This document shows, one piece after another, positions 44,440 through 54,631 of a DNA stretch of 64,000 nucleotides (positions are counted from its first letter, which is position 1; every line of letters begins with the position of its first letter). The notes under the pieces were generated by a model. It ran no database searches and was not told the origin of the DNA. It saw only the letters and a program-made list of their open reading frames with translations. Origin of the DNA: an uncultured Lachnospiraceae bacterium. Its GTDB lineage: Bacteria > Bacillota > Clostridia > Lachnospirales > Lachnospiraceae. The stretch lies in contig CAKRFU010000004.1 in the NCBI GenBank assembly GCA_934320845.1, positions 98,423-162,422 of the forward strand. The letters run 5' to 3'. The position numbers and the translations under genes are program-made.

Positions 44440-45366
44440 CTAATTGTTCTCTTCAATTTCATTTGAATAATAACCGCTGTCATCACCTATAATAGCTGTA
44501 CCGATACCCTTCTTTGTAAAGAATTCGAGTAACAGACAATGCTCGCGTCTTCCATCAAGGATATGTACTCTGCCAACACCTGAATTTACGGCATTAATAC
44601 AGTTAGTAACCTTTGGAAGCATTCCTCCTGAAATAACACCGGCTTCAATAAGTTTATTTGCTTCATTAAGGTCAAGCACAGAAATAAGAGAACTGCTGTC
44701 ATCAGGGTTCATGCATACGCCCTCCACGTCAGTTAAGAATGCAAGTTTTTCTGCTTTTATCGCACCTGCAATTGCACATGCAGCATCATCGGCATTAATA
44801 TTATAAGTTTCTCCCGCATCGTCCATTCCTATCGGCGCAATAATCGGAATATAGTCACTGTCAAGAAGTGTCTCTAAGATTTCTGTATTTACATGTTTAA
44901 TATCGCCTACAAAACCAATATCTTTTCCGTTTGGCATCTTCTTGTCAACTTTAAGCATTCCGCCGTCTTTTCCGCAGATGCCGATAGCCTTTACACCAAT
45001 TTTTTCGACCATCTGTACAAGATATTTATTGAGGCGGTTAAGAACCATTTCTGCAACTTCCATTGTTTCTCTGTCGGTTTTTCTAAATCCCTCTATAAAT
45101 TCGGTGTCTTTTCCGATTTTACTTATCCATTTGCTTATTTCTTTTCCACCGCCGTGAACGATTATTGGACGCATGCCGACAAGTTTTAAGAGAGCAACAT
45201 CTTTGATAACACTTTCTTCAAGTTTTTTGTCAAGCATTGCACTGCCACCATACTTTACTACTACTATCTTATTATTGAAATCCCTGATATACGGAAGTGC
45301 TTCTATAAGAGTTTCAGCCTTCACTGTAATCTGATCCATATACTTTTCTTTTTCTTCTTCACTCAT
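44440..45366 (-). CDS. argB: Acetylglutamate kinase
   Basis: ArgB phosphorylates N-acetylglutamate, step two of arginine synthesis. The 308-residue protein has [53 protein letters not shown] and [15 protein letters not shown], all amino-acid-kinase marks. An arginine-sensitive N-terminal helix seems present. AGGAGG precedes the ATG; the gap to argD is 15 bases. Confidence 0.96.
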   Translation of the reverse strand: MSEEEKEKYMDQITVKAETLIEALPYIRDFNNKIVVVKYGGSAMLDKKLEESVIKDVALLKLVGMRPIIVHGGGKEISKWISKIGKDTEFIEGFRKTDRETMEVAEMVLNRLNKYLVQMVEKIGVKAIGICGKDGGMLKVDKKMPNGKDIGFVGDIKHVNTEILETLLDSDYIPIIAPIGMDDAGETYNINADDAACAIAGAIKAEKLAFLTDVEGVCMNPDDSSSLISVLDLNEANKLIEAGVISGGMLPKVTNCINAVNSGVGRVHILDGRREHCLLLEFFTKKGIGTAIIGDDSGYYSNEIEENN

Positions 45367-45385
45367 CTTTTATTCCTCCTGCTAT

Positions 45386-46426
45386 TTATGGAAACATAGG
45401 AACCATCTTAAGTCCAAGGTTCTCTTCAAGACCAAACATAATGTTCATGTTCTGGACTGCCTGTCCGGCGGCACCTTTGACAACATTGTCAATCGCACCC
45501 ATCATAATGATTCGTCCTGTTCTGTCATCTATCTTAAAGTTTACATCTGCAAAATTGCTGCCTTCTACCCATCTTGTCTCAGGATAAACATCTTTTTCAA
45601 GAACCCTTACAAAATATTCATCTTTATAATATTTATCATATACAGCTTTCACTTCATCATATGACATTTTCTTTTTAAGTGTCGCATAAGATGTAGCAAG
45701 TATTCCTCTGTTCATAGGCACAAGATGCGGTGTAAAGTTTATAAGGACATTTTCACCTGAAGCATATGAAAGCTGGTCTTCTATCTCAGGAGTATGTCGG
45801 TGTGATGCAACTCCATATGGTTTTATGCTCTCATTTACTTCACAATAGAGATTTGCAACTTTTGCACCTCTTCCGGCACCTGATGTTCCGGATTTAGCAT
45901 CGATTATAATGCTGTTCATGTCAATCAGTCCCTCTTTTGCCATCGGATATATCGACAATGTGGAACATGTAGGAAAACAGCCCGGATTTGCGATAAGTCT
46001 TGCTTTCTTAATGTCTTCTCTGTTCACTTCGCAAAGTCCGTACACAGCCTCTTCAATAAAATGTGGGCTCTGATGTTTGATGCCATACCATTTTTCGTAT
46101 TTTGCAACGTCTTTTATTCTAAAATCAGCACTCAGGTCTACAATCTTTGTACTTTTTAATATCTCGTCATTTACAAGTGAACCGCAAAGTCCCTGTGGAG
46201 TAGCCGTAAAAATAACATCGGCTTTCTTTGCAAGCTCGTCCATATTTTCACCCATGCACTTGTCATCTACAAGTTCAAACATATTTCCAAAAACTTCACT
46301 GTATTTTTTATCTATATATGATCTGGAACCATACCAGACTATCTCAGCCTCAGGATGCTGAAGAAGAATTCTGACAAGCTCCTGACCTGCATATCCCGTC
46401 GAACCAATAATACCTACTTTGATCAT
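45386..46426 (-). CDS. argC: N-acetyl-gamma-glutamyl-phosphate reductase
   Basis: ArgC reduces acetylglutamyl phosphate with NADPH. The 346-residue protein has the nucleotide loop VGIIGSTGYAGQELVRIL, the catalytic cysteine in ANPGCFPTCSTL and the dehydrogenase motif DAKSGTSGAGRGAKV. It is the first gene of argC-argB-argD, 19 bases before argB, and has a strong promoter with an ARG-box-like site. Confidence 0.96.
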   Translation of the reverse strand: MIKVGIIGSTGYAGQELVRILLQHPEAEIVWYGSRSYIDKKYSEVFGNMFELVDDKCMGENMDELAKKADVIFTATPQGLCGSLVNDEILKSTKIVDLSADFRIKDVAKYEKWYGIKHQSPHFIEEAVYGLCEVNREDIKKARLIANPGCFPTCSTLSIYPMAKEGLIDMNSIIIDAKSGTSGAGRGAKVANLYCEVNESIKPYGVASHRHTPEIEDQLSYASGENVLINFTPHLVPMNRGILATSYATLKKKMSYDEVKAVYDKYYKDEYFVRVLEKDVYPETRWVEGSNFADVNFKIDDRTGRIIMMGAIDNVVKGAAGQAVQNMNIMFGLEENLGLKMVPMFP

Positions 46427-46469
46427 AAAATTTTACCAGCCTTTCCGTGTATAATCTAACTGCTTTCGT

Positions 46470-46518
46470 ATTATACTACCCTGATTATAATAATGCAAGA
46501 ATAATTTATAAATATTCA
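46470..46518 (-). promoter_or_regulatory. argC promoter and ARG-box-like site
   Basis: On the minus strand: TTGCAT (46498-46493), 17 bases, TATAAT (46475-46470). Just upstream is TGAATATTTATAAA (46518-46505), matching the ArgR/AhrC consensus TGAATWWWWATTCA at 12 of 14 positions. It sits in the 363-base gap (46427-46789) shared with argG; apart from the control sites listed here I see no gene in it. Confidence 0.6.
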
Positions 46519-46628
46519 CAAAAAAATCTAATAATAATCAGTTTCAATCCATTACATCAGTCATATTGTTATTGCTGTTCTCAAATTAAAAAGGTACAAA
46601 TTTATCATATTTAATTAATTTTTGCACT

Positions 46629-46662
46629 TGCATATTTATTCAAGTATGTGTATATTTATTAA
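46629..46662 (+). promoter_or_regulatory. Tandem ARG-box-like sites upstream of argG
   Basis: TGCATATTTATTCA (46629-46642) matches TGAATWWWWATTCA at 13 of 14 positions. TGTATATTTATTAA (46649-46662) matches at 12. They lie six bases apart, about 60 bases before the argG -35, so ArgR-type control of argG from upstream is likely. Confidence 0.6.
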
Positions 46663-46720
46663 CAGAGTGTTCTATGTTATCACAAAAAGCAAAGTATTTT
46701 TGTTTTTTTTCAAAAAGTGA

Positions 46721-46749
46721 TTGCAGAGTACACATTTTGAGATTATACT
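46721..46749 (+). promoter_or_regulatory. argG promoter
   Basis: TTGCAG (46721-46726), 17 bases, TATACT (46744-46749), about 40 bases before argG; TTTAGGAGG precedes the start codon. Confidence 0.65.
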
Positions 46750-46789
46750 TTATATGTACTAAAAATAAACTTTAGGAGGAAATTGATTT

Positions 46790-48016
46790 ATGAAAGAAAA
46801 AGTAATTCTTGCCTACTCAGGTGGCCTTGATACAACAGCTATCATCCCTTGGTTAAAAGAAACTTACGGTTATGATGTTGTCTGCGTTTGTATAGATGTC
46901 GGACAGGAAAGCGAGCTTGACGGACTTGATGAAAGAGCAAAAGTCTGCGGAGCTGCAAAACTTTATATAGAAGATGTTATTGACGAATTCTGTGATGATT
47001 ATATTGTTCCTTGTGTTCAGGCACATGCAGTATATGAAAACAAATACCTCCTCGGAACATCTATGGCTCGTCCTCTTATCGCAAAGAGACTTGTTGAAAT
47101 CGCACGCAAGGAAGGCGCTACAGCGATATGTCACGGTGCTACAGGTAAAGGAAATGATCAGGTTCGTTTTGAACTCGGTATCAAAGCACTTGCTCCTGAT
47201 TTAAAGATTATCGCTCCTTGGAGAGATGACAAGTGGAAACTTCAGTCTCGTGAGGATGAAATTGACTTCTGTCGTTCACATGGAATCGACCTTCCGTTTG
47301 CAGCAGACAGCAGCTACAGCCGTGACAGAAACCTTTGGCATATAAGCCATGAGGGACTTGAACTTGAAGACCCTTCAAATGCACCAAATTATGACCATCT
47401 TCTTGTACTTGGTACAACACCTGAAAAAGCTCCTGATGAGGGCGAAGTTGTTACAATGACATTTGAGAAAGGTGTCCCAAAGTCAGTAAACGGCAAAGAG
47501 ATGAAAGTTTCAGATATTATCCGTGAGCTTAATGCTCTCGGCGGAAAGCACGGTATCGGAATTGTCGATATCGTTGAGAACCGTGTTGTCGGCATGAAAT
47601 CACGCGGCGTATACGAGACTCCTGGTGGAACAATCCTTATGGAAGCTCATCAGCAGCTTGAGGAACTTATACTTGACCGTGATACATACACAGTAAAAAA
47701 AGACCTTGGAAACAAATTTGCAGATGTTGTATACGAAGGAAAGTGGTTCACACCATTGCGTGAAGCTCTTGAAGCGTTTGTAAAAGTAACTCAGGAATAT
47801 GTTACAGGTGAAGTTAAGTTCAAACTCTACAAAGGAAATATTATCAGAATGGGTACAACTTCTCCTTACTCTATGTACAGTGAATCTATTGCTTCATTTA
47901 CAACAGGTGAACTTTACAATCATAAAGATGCAGAAGGTTTCATAAATCTCTTTGGACTTTCTCTCAAAGTTCGTGCAATGAAACAGGGTTCATACGAAAA
48001 ACTTGATGATAAATAA
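46790..48016 (+). CDS. argG: Argininosuccinate synthase
   Basis: ArgG joins citrulline and aspartate with ATP to give argininosuccinate. The 408-residue protein has the P-loop [32 protein letters not shown] and [15 protein letters not shown], diagnostic of the family. AGGAGG precedes the ATG. It is divergent from argC, not followed by argH, and closed by a strong terminator. Codon use suggests good expression. Confidence 0.97.
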   Translation: MKEKVILAYSGGLDTTAIIPWLKETYGYDVVCVCIDVGQESELDGLDERAKVCGAAKLYIEDVIDEFCDDYIVPCVQAHAVYENKYLLGTSMARPLIAKRLVEIARKEGATAICHGATGKGNDQVRFELGIKALAPDLKIIAPWRDDKWKLQSREDEIDFCRSHGIDLPFAADSSYSRDRNLWHISHEGLELEDPSNAPNYDHLLVLGTTPEKAPDEGEVVTMTFEKGVPKSVNGKEMKVSDIIRELNALGGKHGIGIVDIVENRVVGMKSRGVYETPGGTILMEAHQQLEELILDRDTYTVKKDLGNKFADVVYEGKWFTPLREALEAFVKVTQEYVTGEVKFKLYKGNIIRMGTTSPYSMYSESIASFTTGELYNHKDAEGFINLFGLSLKVRAMKQGSYEKLDDK

Positions 48017-48063
48017 TTTTAAATTCATTTAAAAGATTTAAGATTTATATTTCTAAACAAAAT

Positions 48064-48106
48064 AAAATCCGGAACTCTACACTGAAATGTAGAATTCCGG
48101 ATTTTT
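48064..48106. terminator. argG terminator, bidirectional
   Basis: AAAATCCGGAA pairs with TTCCGGATTTTT and, inside, TCTACA with TGTAGA around a short loop. A and T runs flank both sides, so it can also serve the leftward phosphatase gene. Confidence 0.88.
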
Positions 48107-48119
48107 ATTAGAATTATTA

Positions 48120-48851
48120 TTACATATCACCGTTAGGTGCCAAAAAAGTGCTTCTCATAAGTTCAGGATAATCTTCTAAGTGTGCAAAGTCATTAAATCT
48201 GTCTAGATAAAATCCATGTTTCTTTTCGTCAAAATAAAGCTGCGTAATGCTGCAATTCTCTAAAGATGTTCCAAACATAAGACGCTTTGCAAAATCACCG
48301 CCAAATAATGCACATAATAATATCCTGATAACACCGCCATGCGTAACTACAGCAATGTTTTGTTTCCCGCTGTCAATCCATTCATGCAATACCGGCATAA
48401 CTCTTTCTAAAACCTGTGGACCGTTTTCTCCGTCAGGATACCACATTTCTGCATTCGGTACAAAAAATTCTCCCACAAATTCATTTACTTCATCAAGTGC
48501 TGTACCCTTTTGGCTCTTTCCCTCCATGAAATCGTCAAGCTGTTCATCGTAATATTCTTTGTAAAAACGCTTAACTTCTGAATCATGAACACCTGTGAGA
48601 CTTCCAAAGTCAATTTCAGCAATTCCGGGACGAACAATAATATTATCAGACAGCTCTTTTCTGTCTTTAAATGCTATTTTTGCTGTCTCAACCGCGCGTA
48701 TAAGGTCGCTGGAATATAACGCATCAATTTTATATTTATTCATTCTTTTTCCCAAAAGTTCTGCCTGTCTTCTGCCTTCTGCCGATAAAGGCACGTTTAC
48801 ATTGCAATCTGTACTGTTTTGTCTGGCATGACGTATCAAATATATAACCAT
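48120..48851 (-). CDS. Histidine phosphatase family protein
   Basis: This 243-residue member of the phosphoglycerate-mutase-like superfamily has the phospho-histidine start MVIYLIRHARQN (RHA in place of the usual RHG), LSAEGRRQAELLGKRM, YSSDLIRAVETA and VVTHGGVIRILLCAL with the second histidine. The substrate could be a sugar phosphate or nucleotide; it is not predictable. An insert of about 45 residues lies before the last motif. A weak AAAGGA lies 18 bases before the ATG. Confidence 0.85.
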   Translation of the reverse strand: MVIYLIRHARQNSTDCNVNVPLSAEGRRQAELLGKRMNKYKIDALYSSDLIRAVETAKIAFKDRKELSDNIIVRPGIAEIDFGSLTGVHDSEVKRFYKEYYDEQLDDFMEGKSQKGTALDEVNEFVGEFFVPNAEMWYPDGENGPQVLERVMPVLHEWIDSGKQNIAVVTHGGVIRILLCALFGGDFAKRLMFGTSLENCSITQLYFDEKKHGFYLDRFNDFAHLEDYPELMRSTFLAPNGDM

Positions 48852-48956
48852 CGCTTATTCTATTTTTGTTCCTTTCTCTTACAGTCTCATATTTTTTAAT
48901 CAAAATAAATTATACAAGACAAATACCTTACCCTTTTGTTTTAAGTTAATTTTCAG

Positions 48957-49862
48957 CTATTCTGCTGTAGCTAAATCAATAATGCTTTGAAGTTCTATTC
49001 CCTCATCCGGTGCATTTCCCAAATCTTCTACTTTCTGCTCACTTGTAACCTCATACAGTTTATTATCTTCGCCTTCTCTTCCCTTGATAATTGCAAAATA
49101 TCTTGATACCTTATCAACCGGATTCCATGCAATAAACACCGAAAGTGCCATCTCAGGATACTGTTTATTTGTTGGCATAGTTATTCTTATGAGTCTGAGC
49201 GTATCGCTTATATTCAAAATCATAAAATCATAATCGTCAGCAGTATACGGACAATTGTTTGTCTTTGCATATGGCTCTTCAAAAAGCTCCATAATACATT
49301 CACCCTGTCTTTCACAGAGGTCATTTATGTACTCTTCCCCTCCGGTATGTATTTTGTTAGGAAATACTCTTGACTCCATCTGCTGTCTGATGATTGCATG
49401 ATACTGTGCCTCTGTAAGCTGCGTTTTTTTTGTAGCATTTTTAGATATATTCATGACAATATTCTGATTAAACGGATTTATAGCCGCTGCTGTAATATCA
49501 CCAATAGATTCCATAATATCAACACATGTTTTAAATGGTACATTTAATGTGATAGGGAATGCCGGAATTCCTTTTCCCTTATGCATTTCTTCCTCAGATG
49601 TGAATATAGGGAAAAATTTCATTCCTTTATCATTCTGAAGAATACACGGCTGTGGCTGCGCTCCCTCAGGAATGGCAGTCTCAACACCCGGATTTTCCAT
49701 CATTTTTCTCAAGACTTCGGGTTTAGTGTCTCTTGGCATAATTGCCGGTACATATACATGAGATTCTGCCAACGCTTCTGTGAGCTGTGTAGCAAGCTCC
49801 GTTGACTGTGTGTCTTTCATCTGATCAAGTAATTTTTCTATTTTTCTGTTATCTGTTGCCAT
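48957..49862 (-). CDS. SseB N-terminal-like domain protein
   Basis: This 301-residue cytoplasmic protein carries an SseB-type domain (about 10-130), seen as ELATQLTEALAESHVYVPAI, LQNDKGMKFFPIFTSEEEM and ITAAAINPFNQNIVM. The rest is not assigned. SseB was named after enhanced serine sensitivity in E. coli, but the domain is of unknown function. The ATG at 49862 follows GGAGG by five bases; an upstream ATG at 49874 overlaps it. The gene sits 19 bases after the LTA-synthase-like gene. Confidence 0.7.
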   Translation of the reverse strand: MATDNRKIEKLLDQMKDTQSTELATQLTEALAESHVYVPAIMPRDTKPEVLRKMMENPGVETAIPEGAQPQPCILQNDKGMKFFPIFTSEEEMHKGKGIPAFPITLNVPFKTCVDIMESIGDITAAAINPFNQNIVMNISKNATKKTQLTEAQYHAIIRQQMESRVFPNKIHTGGEEYINDLCERQGECIMELFEEPYAKTNNCPYTADDYDFMILNISDTLRLIRITMPTNKQYPEMALSVFIAWNPVDKVSRYFAIIKGREGEDNKLYEVTSEQKVEDLGNAPDEGIELQSIIDLATAE

Positions 49863-49881
49863 TTTAGCCTCCATTTAATTT

Positions 49882-52473
49882 TTATTTACCAAATAGTTTT
49901 TGTTTATCAATATCACTATAATAACCATACTGAAGTATATCATAATCGTCAAGTAATTTCTTGATTTCGTCTGTTTCATCAGAACCGTAATTGTGCCAGT
50001 CGCCATTGTTGTCCATATATCCGTTGACATTCATGACAGGAATAGTCTCAGAAACCTTCTCAATAAATTTATTGTATACAGGAAGTTCAATTCCTGCCGA
50101 TTTCAATAAAAGGTTTTCAAGATTATTGTTTCCAAGAACTACATTTTCAGCACTTCCAATATCGTAGTTAGCCCACAATATAAACGGCGTAGCATATCTT
50201 TTCTGAATATCAGAAAGTTCCCATTTATCCTGTGTTTTTCCAAGCAGTTCTTCATAAAATTCAGTTTCTATAGAAGGCTGATGGTCACCAAACATACATA
50301 TAATGGTAGGTTCATTTTGTGCCTTGAAATAATCTATAAGGTACTTGAATGCATTGTCTGACTCTTTGGTCGATGAAAGATACTCATTTGCTTCGGTGTA
50401 GTATTTGCCCTCCACCTCAACAGGCTGTTTCCAGTTAGTGTTCGTTAGGTACCCTCCATGGTTCTGGATAGTTACATTAAACAAAAACAAAGGTTTTGAT
50501 TTATCTCTCTTTTCATATAACTCAATCACTTTTTTATAACTCTCTCTGTCACTGATATATCTTATATATTCAGGATTTTTAAAATCATCAATAGAGATAA
50601 ATTTGTCAAATTTCATACTGTTGTAAGTATTTACCCTGTTCCAGTTTTTTGCACTGCTTGGGTGTATCGCATCACAGTTATATCCCAACGATTTTAAATA
50701 ATATGACATTGAATATGTCGAATCATGCATAAACTGCTGATAGACATTACAGCCGCTCGGAAAATATTTCATCGTATTTCCAGTCATAGCCTCAAATTCG
50801 GAATTGCTCGTCCCAGCCCCAAAAACAGAAACATAATCAAGACCCGATATTGTATTGTCCTTCATACTGTGAATAAATTCAAGGGGATCTCTATTATAAT
50901 TTACTGTACCTATCTTTGAAAAATCTGCGAGACTCTCATTCATTATATAAATTATATTAGGCTTTTTTCCGTTAAGTGACGTATTTGTTTTAAAATCACT
51001 ATTTGAAACAACTTTTTTATCTGTATCCGTCTGCGATGTATTTACGGCATTGCTCTTTGTTTCTTCTATTATTTTTTTCACACGTTCCTGCGAATAGCCT
51101 GACGGCTTTGAAACCTTAAGATAATGAAGGTTTATGAAATAATTCATATAAAAACCATTTTTCTGACAGGAACCAACTTTATTCCAAACATCATCCGTTA
51201 TTCTGCACGCCTCAAGAATTGATGTATTATACATAATACCTATGATAAACATAGAAGCCGCTATAGGAACAACTCTTTTTATAATGTTTAATTTCAACGG
51301 CTCCTTCGATTTTCTTTTGACTGCTATTCTGAATATAAATAGGTTCCAGATAAAGAAAGCCGGAATAATAATAAACTGCGACGGAGATAGGCTGAACGTA
51401 TAATGGTCTGCCACCTCTGTTGCCGTCGCTACTCCTAAGATATCCGCCGGGAGAAAAGGAGTTCCTCTTACATTCATAATAAAAAGATTTGCAAGACCTA
51501 TCGGAAACATTATAAAGTTTAAAATCAGCATCGAAAGTGACTGCCTGCGACAGACAGCATAAATAATAAGTTCGACAGCAAACAACAAAAGCCATGTGAA
51601 AGGCCAGACACCCGGACGCATAAGTTCCAGTGTCTGATTCATTGTTTCCAACATCATGAAAATAATAAACGGATTTATTACAAATGTTATTCTTCTTATA
51701 TAGACTATAAATTTTCTATGTGCAAGACACCATTTGACAATATCTTTTACGCTATAGGACTTTTTATACTTATCCTTTTTCTTTTTTTTCTTTTTAAGTT
51801 CTTTTAAATATCTTTTTCTGTAAACACCTGCCATTTCAGAAATATGTTCAAAGCAAAGCACAAACAAAACAACTAATTCAAAAATCATTACTATCAACGG
51901 ATACATCTGTCTGAATTTATATGTATAGCTGATATTTAAAGATTTTGCATGTGTCTGCATTTTAAGCGTGGACATGTAGGTATTTGGGTCAGTTCTGTTT
52001 GTAGTGTTTAATGTAGGAATCACAGCATATAAATTTCCTTCAGAACTGCATGTAATTCTGATACAGCATGTAACGCCTTTTGGAATAGTTACCGTGTTAT
52101 CCATTTTTATCGGATATGTCTGATTAGGCTTTATTTTTCTGACAGGAACATCCGTATTATAAACAACATTATTATTTCCATCTGTCATCTGAATATGAAG
52201 TATGTCCCCAACATCCTTATGCTCAAACGAACCAAAACTTAACACAAATTGCGATAAAACTACTTTTCTGTTAAATGAAAACTTCTGTCTGATAATTTCC
52301 TCATTATCAATTATACCTATAACGGCACTATTTGAATTTCCTGCCTCCGTCGTTACAGACTGCTGAGACATAAGCGAACCCGTAAGAAAAGCTTGTACAC
52401 TTATAATTATGATGAGAAGTACCGCAAACACCGATACCTTTTTTTTGCTGAACCTGAAATATTTGTATAACAT
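49882..52473 (-). CDS. LTA-synthase-like sulfatase-fold membrane protein
   Basis: This 863-residue enzyme belongs to the LtaS/MdoB group that transfers glycerol phosphate or similar groups outside the membrane. Residues about 13-30 are the first span; 35-180 form an outer beta-rich domain not found in LtaS; several spans lie between 190 and 420; the sulfatase-fold domain covers about 490-800. It keeps the metal glutamate in IMNESLADF, the threonine nucleophile in GAGTSNSEFEAMTG and FGDHQPSIE. The product may be a teichoic or other phospho-polymer. A glycosyltransferase gene follows upstream. Confidence 0.85.
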   Translation of the reverse strand: MLYKYFRFSKKKVSVFAVLLIIIISVQAFLTGSLMSQQSVTTEAGNSNSAVIGIIDNEEIIRQKFSFNRKVVLSQFVLSFGSFEHKDVGDILHIQMTDGNNNVVYNTDVPVRKIKPNQTYPIKMDNTVTIPKGVTCCIRITCSSEGNLYAVIPTLNTTNRTDPNTYMSTLKMQTHAKSLNISYTYKFRQMYPLIVMIFELVVLFVLCFEHISEMAGVYRKRYLKELKKKKKKKDKYKKSYSVKDIVKWCLAHRKFIVYIRRITFVINPFIIFMMLETMNQTLELMRPGVWPFTWLLLFAVELIIYAVCRRQSLSMLILNFIMFPIGLANLFIMNVRGTPFLPADILGVATATEVADHYTFSLSPSQFIIIPAFFIWNLFIFRIAVKRKSKEPLKLNIIKRVVPIAASMFIIGIMYNTSILEACRITDDVWNKVGSCQKNGFYMNYFINLHYLKVSKPSGYSQERVKKIIEETKSNAVNTSQTDTDKKVVSNSDFKTNTSLNGKKPNIIYIMNESLADFSKIGTVNYNRDPLEFIHSMKDNTISGLDYVSVFGAGTSNSEFEAMTGNTMKYFPSGCNVYQQFMHDSTYSMSYYLKSLGYNCDAIHPSSAKNWNRVNTYNSMKFDKFISIDDFKNPEYIRYISDRESYKKVIELYEKRDKSKPLFLFNVTIQNHGGYLTNTNWKQPVEVEGKYYTEANEYLSSTKESDNAFKYLIDYFKAQNEPTIICMFGDHQPSIETEFYEELLGKTQDKWELSDIQKRYATPFILWANYDIGSAENVVLGNNNLENLLLKSAGIELPVYNKFIEKVSETIPVMNVNGYMDNNGDWHNYGSDETDEIKKLLDDYDILQYGYYSDIDKQKLFGK

Positions 52474-52541
52474 ATTTTATAAACCTTTCCTTCTTTCGAT
52501 TGATATAATAACTTCAAATAGTGGATTTTGTCAATGCATGA

Positions 52542-53711
52542 CTAATGCAAGTTTTTTACAAATTTCTTAATTTTTCTACATCTTTCTTCCCAAGTATCAT
52601 TTTTCATTACTTTTTGATATGCATTTTTACGCATGTTTTCAATTTCATTATTGTCAGAAATTATATACCTTATTCTTTCAAAATCTTTTTTAATGTCAAC
52701 AAAATCATACTTTAAATAATCCTTTCCATCCTCATATACGCTTAGTCCCGTTACATAATCGGTAATTGCAACAGCACCATTTGCCATTGCATTGAATATA
52801 CGGTCATGCGGAGCGTTTTTGAACAGTGGCTGGACATTTAACACAGCTTTTGACCTTCTCATAAAACCTGCTATATCCTCATACCTTGTCTGTTCATGAA
52901 TATTTATTCCGTCACGGTATTTACCATCATACATTTCCCATCTTGCACCAATCACATCAAGTGATATTCCAACGGACAGTAATGCTTCAACTGCCATCTG
53001 CCTTAAATATTCTCTTATATATTTGTCAATATATCTTGAAACATCAGGCAGTATATCCTGTTTTTGATTATCCGTTTTAAGAAGTCGTTTTCTCATATCA
53101 CAAACCGCAAATTCTTCTCCGCCTTTTATCATATCAATGCATTCTCTGGCATAATCTAAATATATTCTCCCTTTATCTTTAAGTATATCTTCAAAATAAG
53201 AAACAGGAGTAAATGTAGCCGGAAACAGTATATCTATTCTGCGCTCATCACTTTCTGACAGAAACTTTTTTTCTTCTTCCGGCAGGCAGGCAGCAAGCGG
53301 CATTGCAAGCGTATTTCTTATATTCGGATAACACATCTTTATATAATCACAATGCTCACTGTCAAGACAAATGACGTTAAAATTGTCAAGTTCCCTGTCT
53401 AACACATGCGCCTGATGAATCGGATGATCTACTATATAATCGACAAAAGGTGCATTGAAACAATCAAGATAAGGCTTGTCATCTTCATATAGAAGCGGCA
53501 ATATTGAATTTATGTCAAAAATAAAATCAAATTTCAAAGTTTGTGCCATTGCCAGGATATTTTCAAGAATTTCCTCACTTTGATTTATATCTTTTACGAT
53601 ATAATGACAGACTTCATCTCCAAGTTTCGTGAATGCTTTTTTTAACTCATTCATAAATACGGATGACGATGCATAAGATAATTCCCTTGTTTCTAAAAAA
53701 AGTATTCTCAT
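52542..53711 (-). CDS. CgeB-like glycosyltransferase
   Basis: This 389-residue cytoplasmic protein resembles family-1-like (GT-B) transferases of the CgeB type. The C-terminal half shows the motif VLNVQPLFKNAPHDRIFNAM then ANGAVAITDYVTGL, typical of sugar-nucleotide-binding sites in this group; the N-terminal half is variable (LFLETRELSYASSSVFMNEL). Acceptor and donor are unknown. The gene neighbours an LTA-synthase-like enzyme, so a surface glycan is plausible. The ribosome binding site is weak. Confidence 0.75.
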   Translation of the reverse strand: MRILFLETRELSYASSSVFMNELKKAFTKLGDEVCHYIVKDINQSEEILENILAMAQTLKFDFIFDINSILPLLYEDDKPYLDCFNAPFVDYIVDHPIHQAHVLDRELDNFNVICLDSEHCDYIKMCYPNIRNTLAMPLAACLPEEEKKFLSESDERRIDILFPATFTPVSYFEDILKDKGRIYLDYARECIDMIKGGEEFAVCDMRKRLLKTDNQKQDILPDVSRYIDKYIREYLRQMAVEALLSVGISLDVIGARWEMYDGKYRDGINIHEQTRYEDIAGFMRRSKAVLNVQPLFKNAPHDRIFNAMANGAVAITDYVTGLSVYEDGKDYLKYDFVDIKKDFERIRYIISDNNEIENMRKNAYQKVMKNDTWEERCRKIKKFVKNLH

Positions 53712-53755
53712 ATATTATAGTCTTTCCCTGCAAAATAAATAGTTTTTAAACATCT

Positions 53756-54607
53756 TTAATTTGTAAATTTCTTTCCGGCAACATCAAAACTCTTTTCTTT
53801 TTTCTTCGTTTCCTTTTTGGGAAGCGTTTTATAAACATTATACGCATAAATGCATACAACTATCGAATACACTATTGAAATCACTTCTGTTGCAAATCTC
53901 GGACAGATGTCTCTCTGATAAAGTGCTGCCGGCATATTACCCAATGTATGAAGAATTACTGCTATGATGATATAATGATTATTATTTGTTTCTCTCACTG
54001 CTTTAAATACCAAAACAGACAATGCTACCTGCATAAACATCACGAAGAAACGCTGTCCTCCTGCCCACAAACTTTGTGAAAGCGTTAACTGCTTGATATT
54101 GTCAACAAGTTCTGTCATAGCGGCCTTTGACTGCTCATCAGGAAGAGCATTTATAACACTGGATATCTTATTCTGGTTTATAAGCTGCGCATAAGCATAA
54201 TATTGAAGCTGAGTGATACCAAGTGCTATCATACACTCAATTCCACCATGTCCAAGTCCGTAAAATACTGACGTTTCGTTATCAGAAGTATATTTTTTAA
54301 GAAAAAACCTAAAAGCGACAAAACGTCCCGCTTCCTCAAAAACTGCAGCTATTAAGCTCACATAAACAGCATATACAATTCCATTTCCTACTATAAAGTC
54401 TGATATTGGATTTTTAGTATGTAAAAAAAACATATTTGGAACCGACTCAAAACAAAATGTAAACATAATGAAAACTCCGGCTCCGACAAGAGACGGAATT
54501 ATACTTTTTTTAGTCCTCACTTTCCATGCCAGTATAAAAACAACCGGGATTACAAATCCCAAAACAGACATCTGCATTATCAAATTTACTATACCATTAG
54601 AAATCAT
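53756..54607 (-). CDS. YhfC-type intramembrane metalloprotease-like protein
   Basis: This 283-residue membrane protein has seven or eight spans and matches the YhfC (DUF2324) group, distant kin of CAAX-like proteases. The paired acid motif VFEEAGRFVAFRFF and HGGIECMIALG carry likely metal ligands (Glu-Glu and His/Glu). The cytoplasmic C-terminus is lysine-rich. Substrate unknown. GAGGTGACCT precedes the ATG. Confidence 0.78.
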   Translation of the reverse strand: MISNGIVNLIMQMSVLGFVIPVVFILAWKVRTKKSIIPSLVGAGVFIMFTFCFESVPNMFFLHTKNPISDFIVGNGIVYAVYVSLIAAVFEEAGRFVAFRFFLKKYTSDNETSVFYGLGHGGIECMIALGITQLQYYAYAQLINQNKISSVINALPDEQSKAAMTELVDNIKQLTLSQSLWAGGQRFFVMFMQVALSVLVFKAVRETNNNHYIIIAVILHTLGNMPAALYQRDICPRFATEVISIVYSIVVCIYAYNVYKTLPKKETKKKEKSFDVAGKKFTN

Positions 54608-54631
54608 AGGTCACCTCATAATTATTTTATT

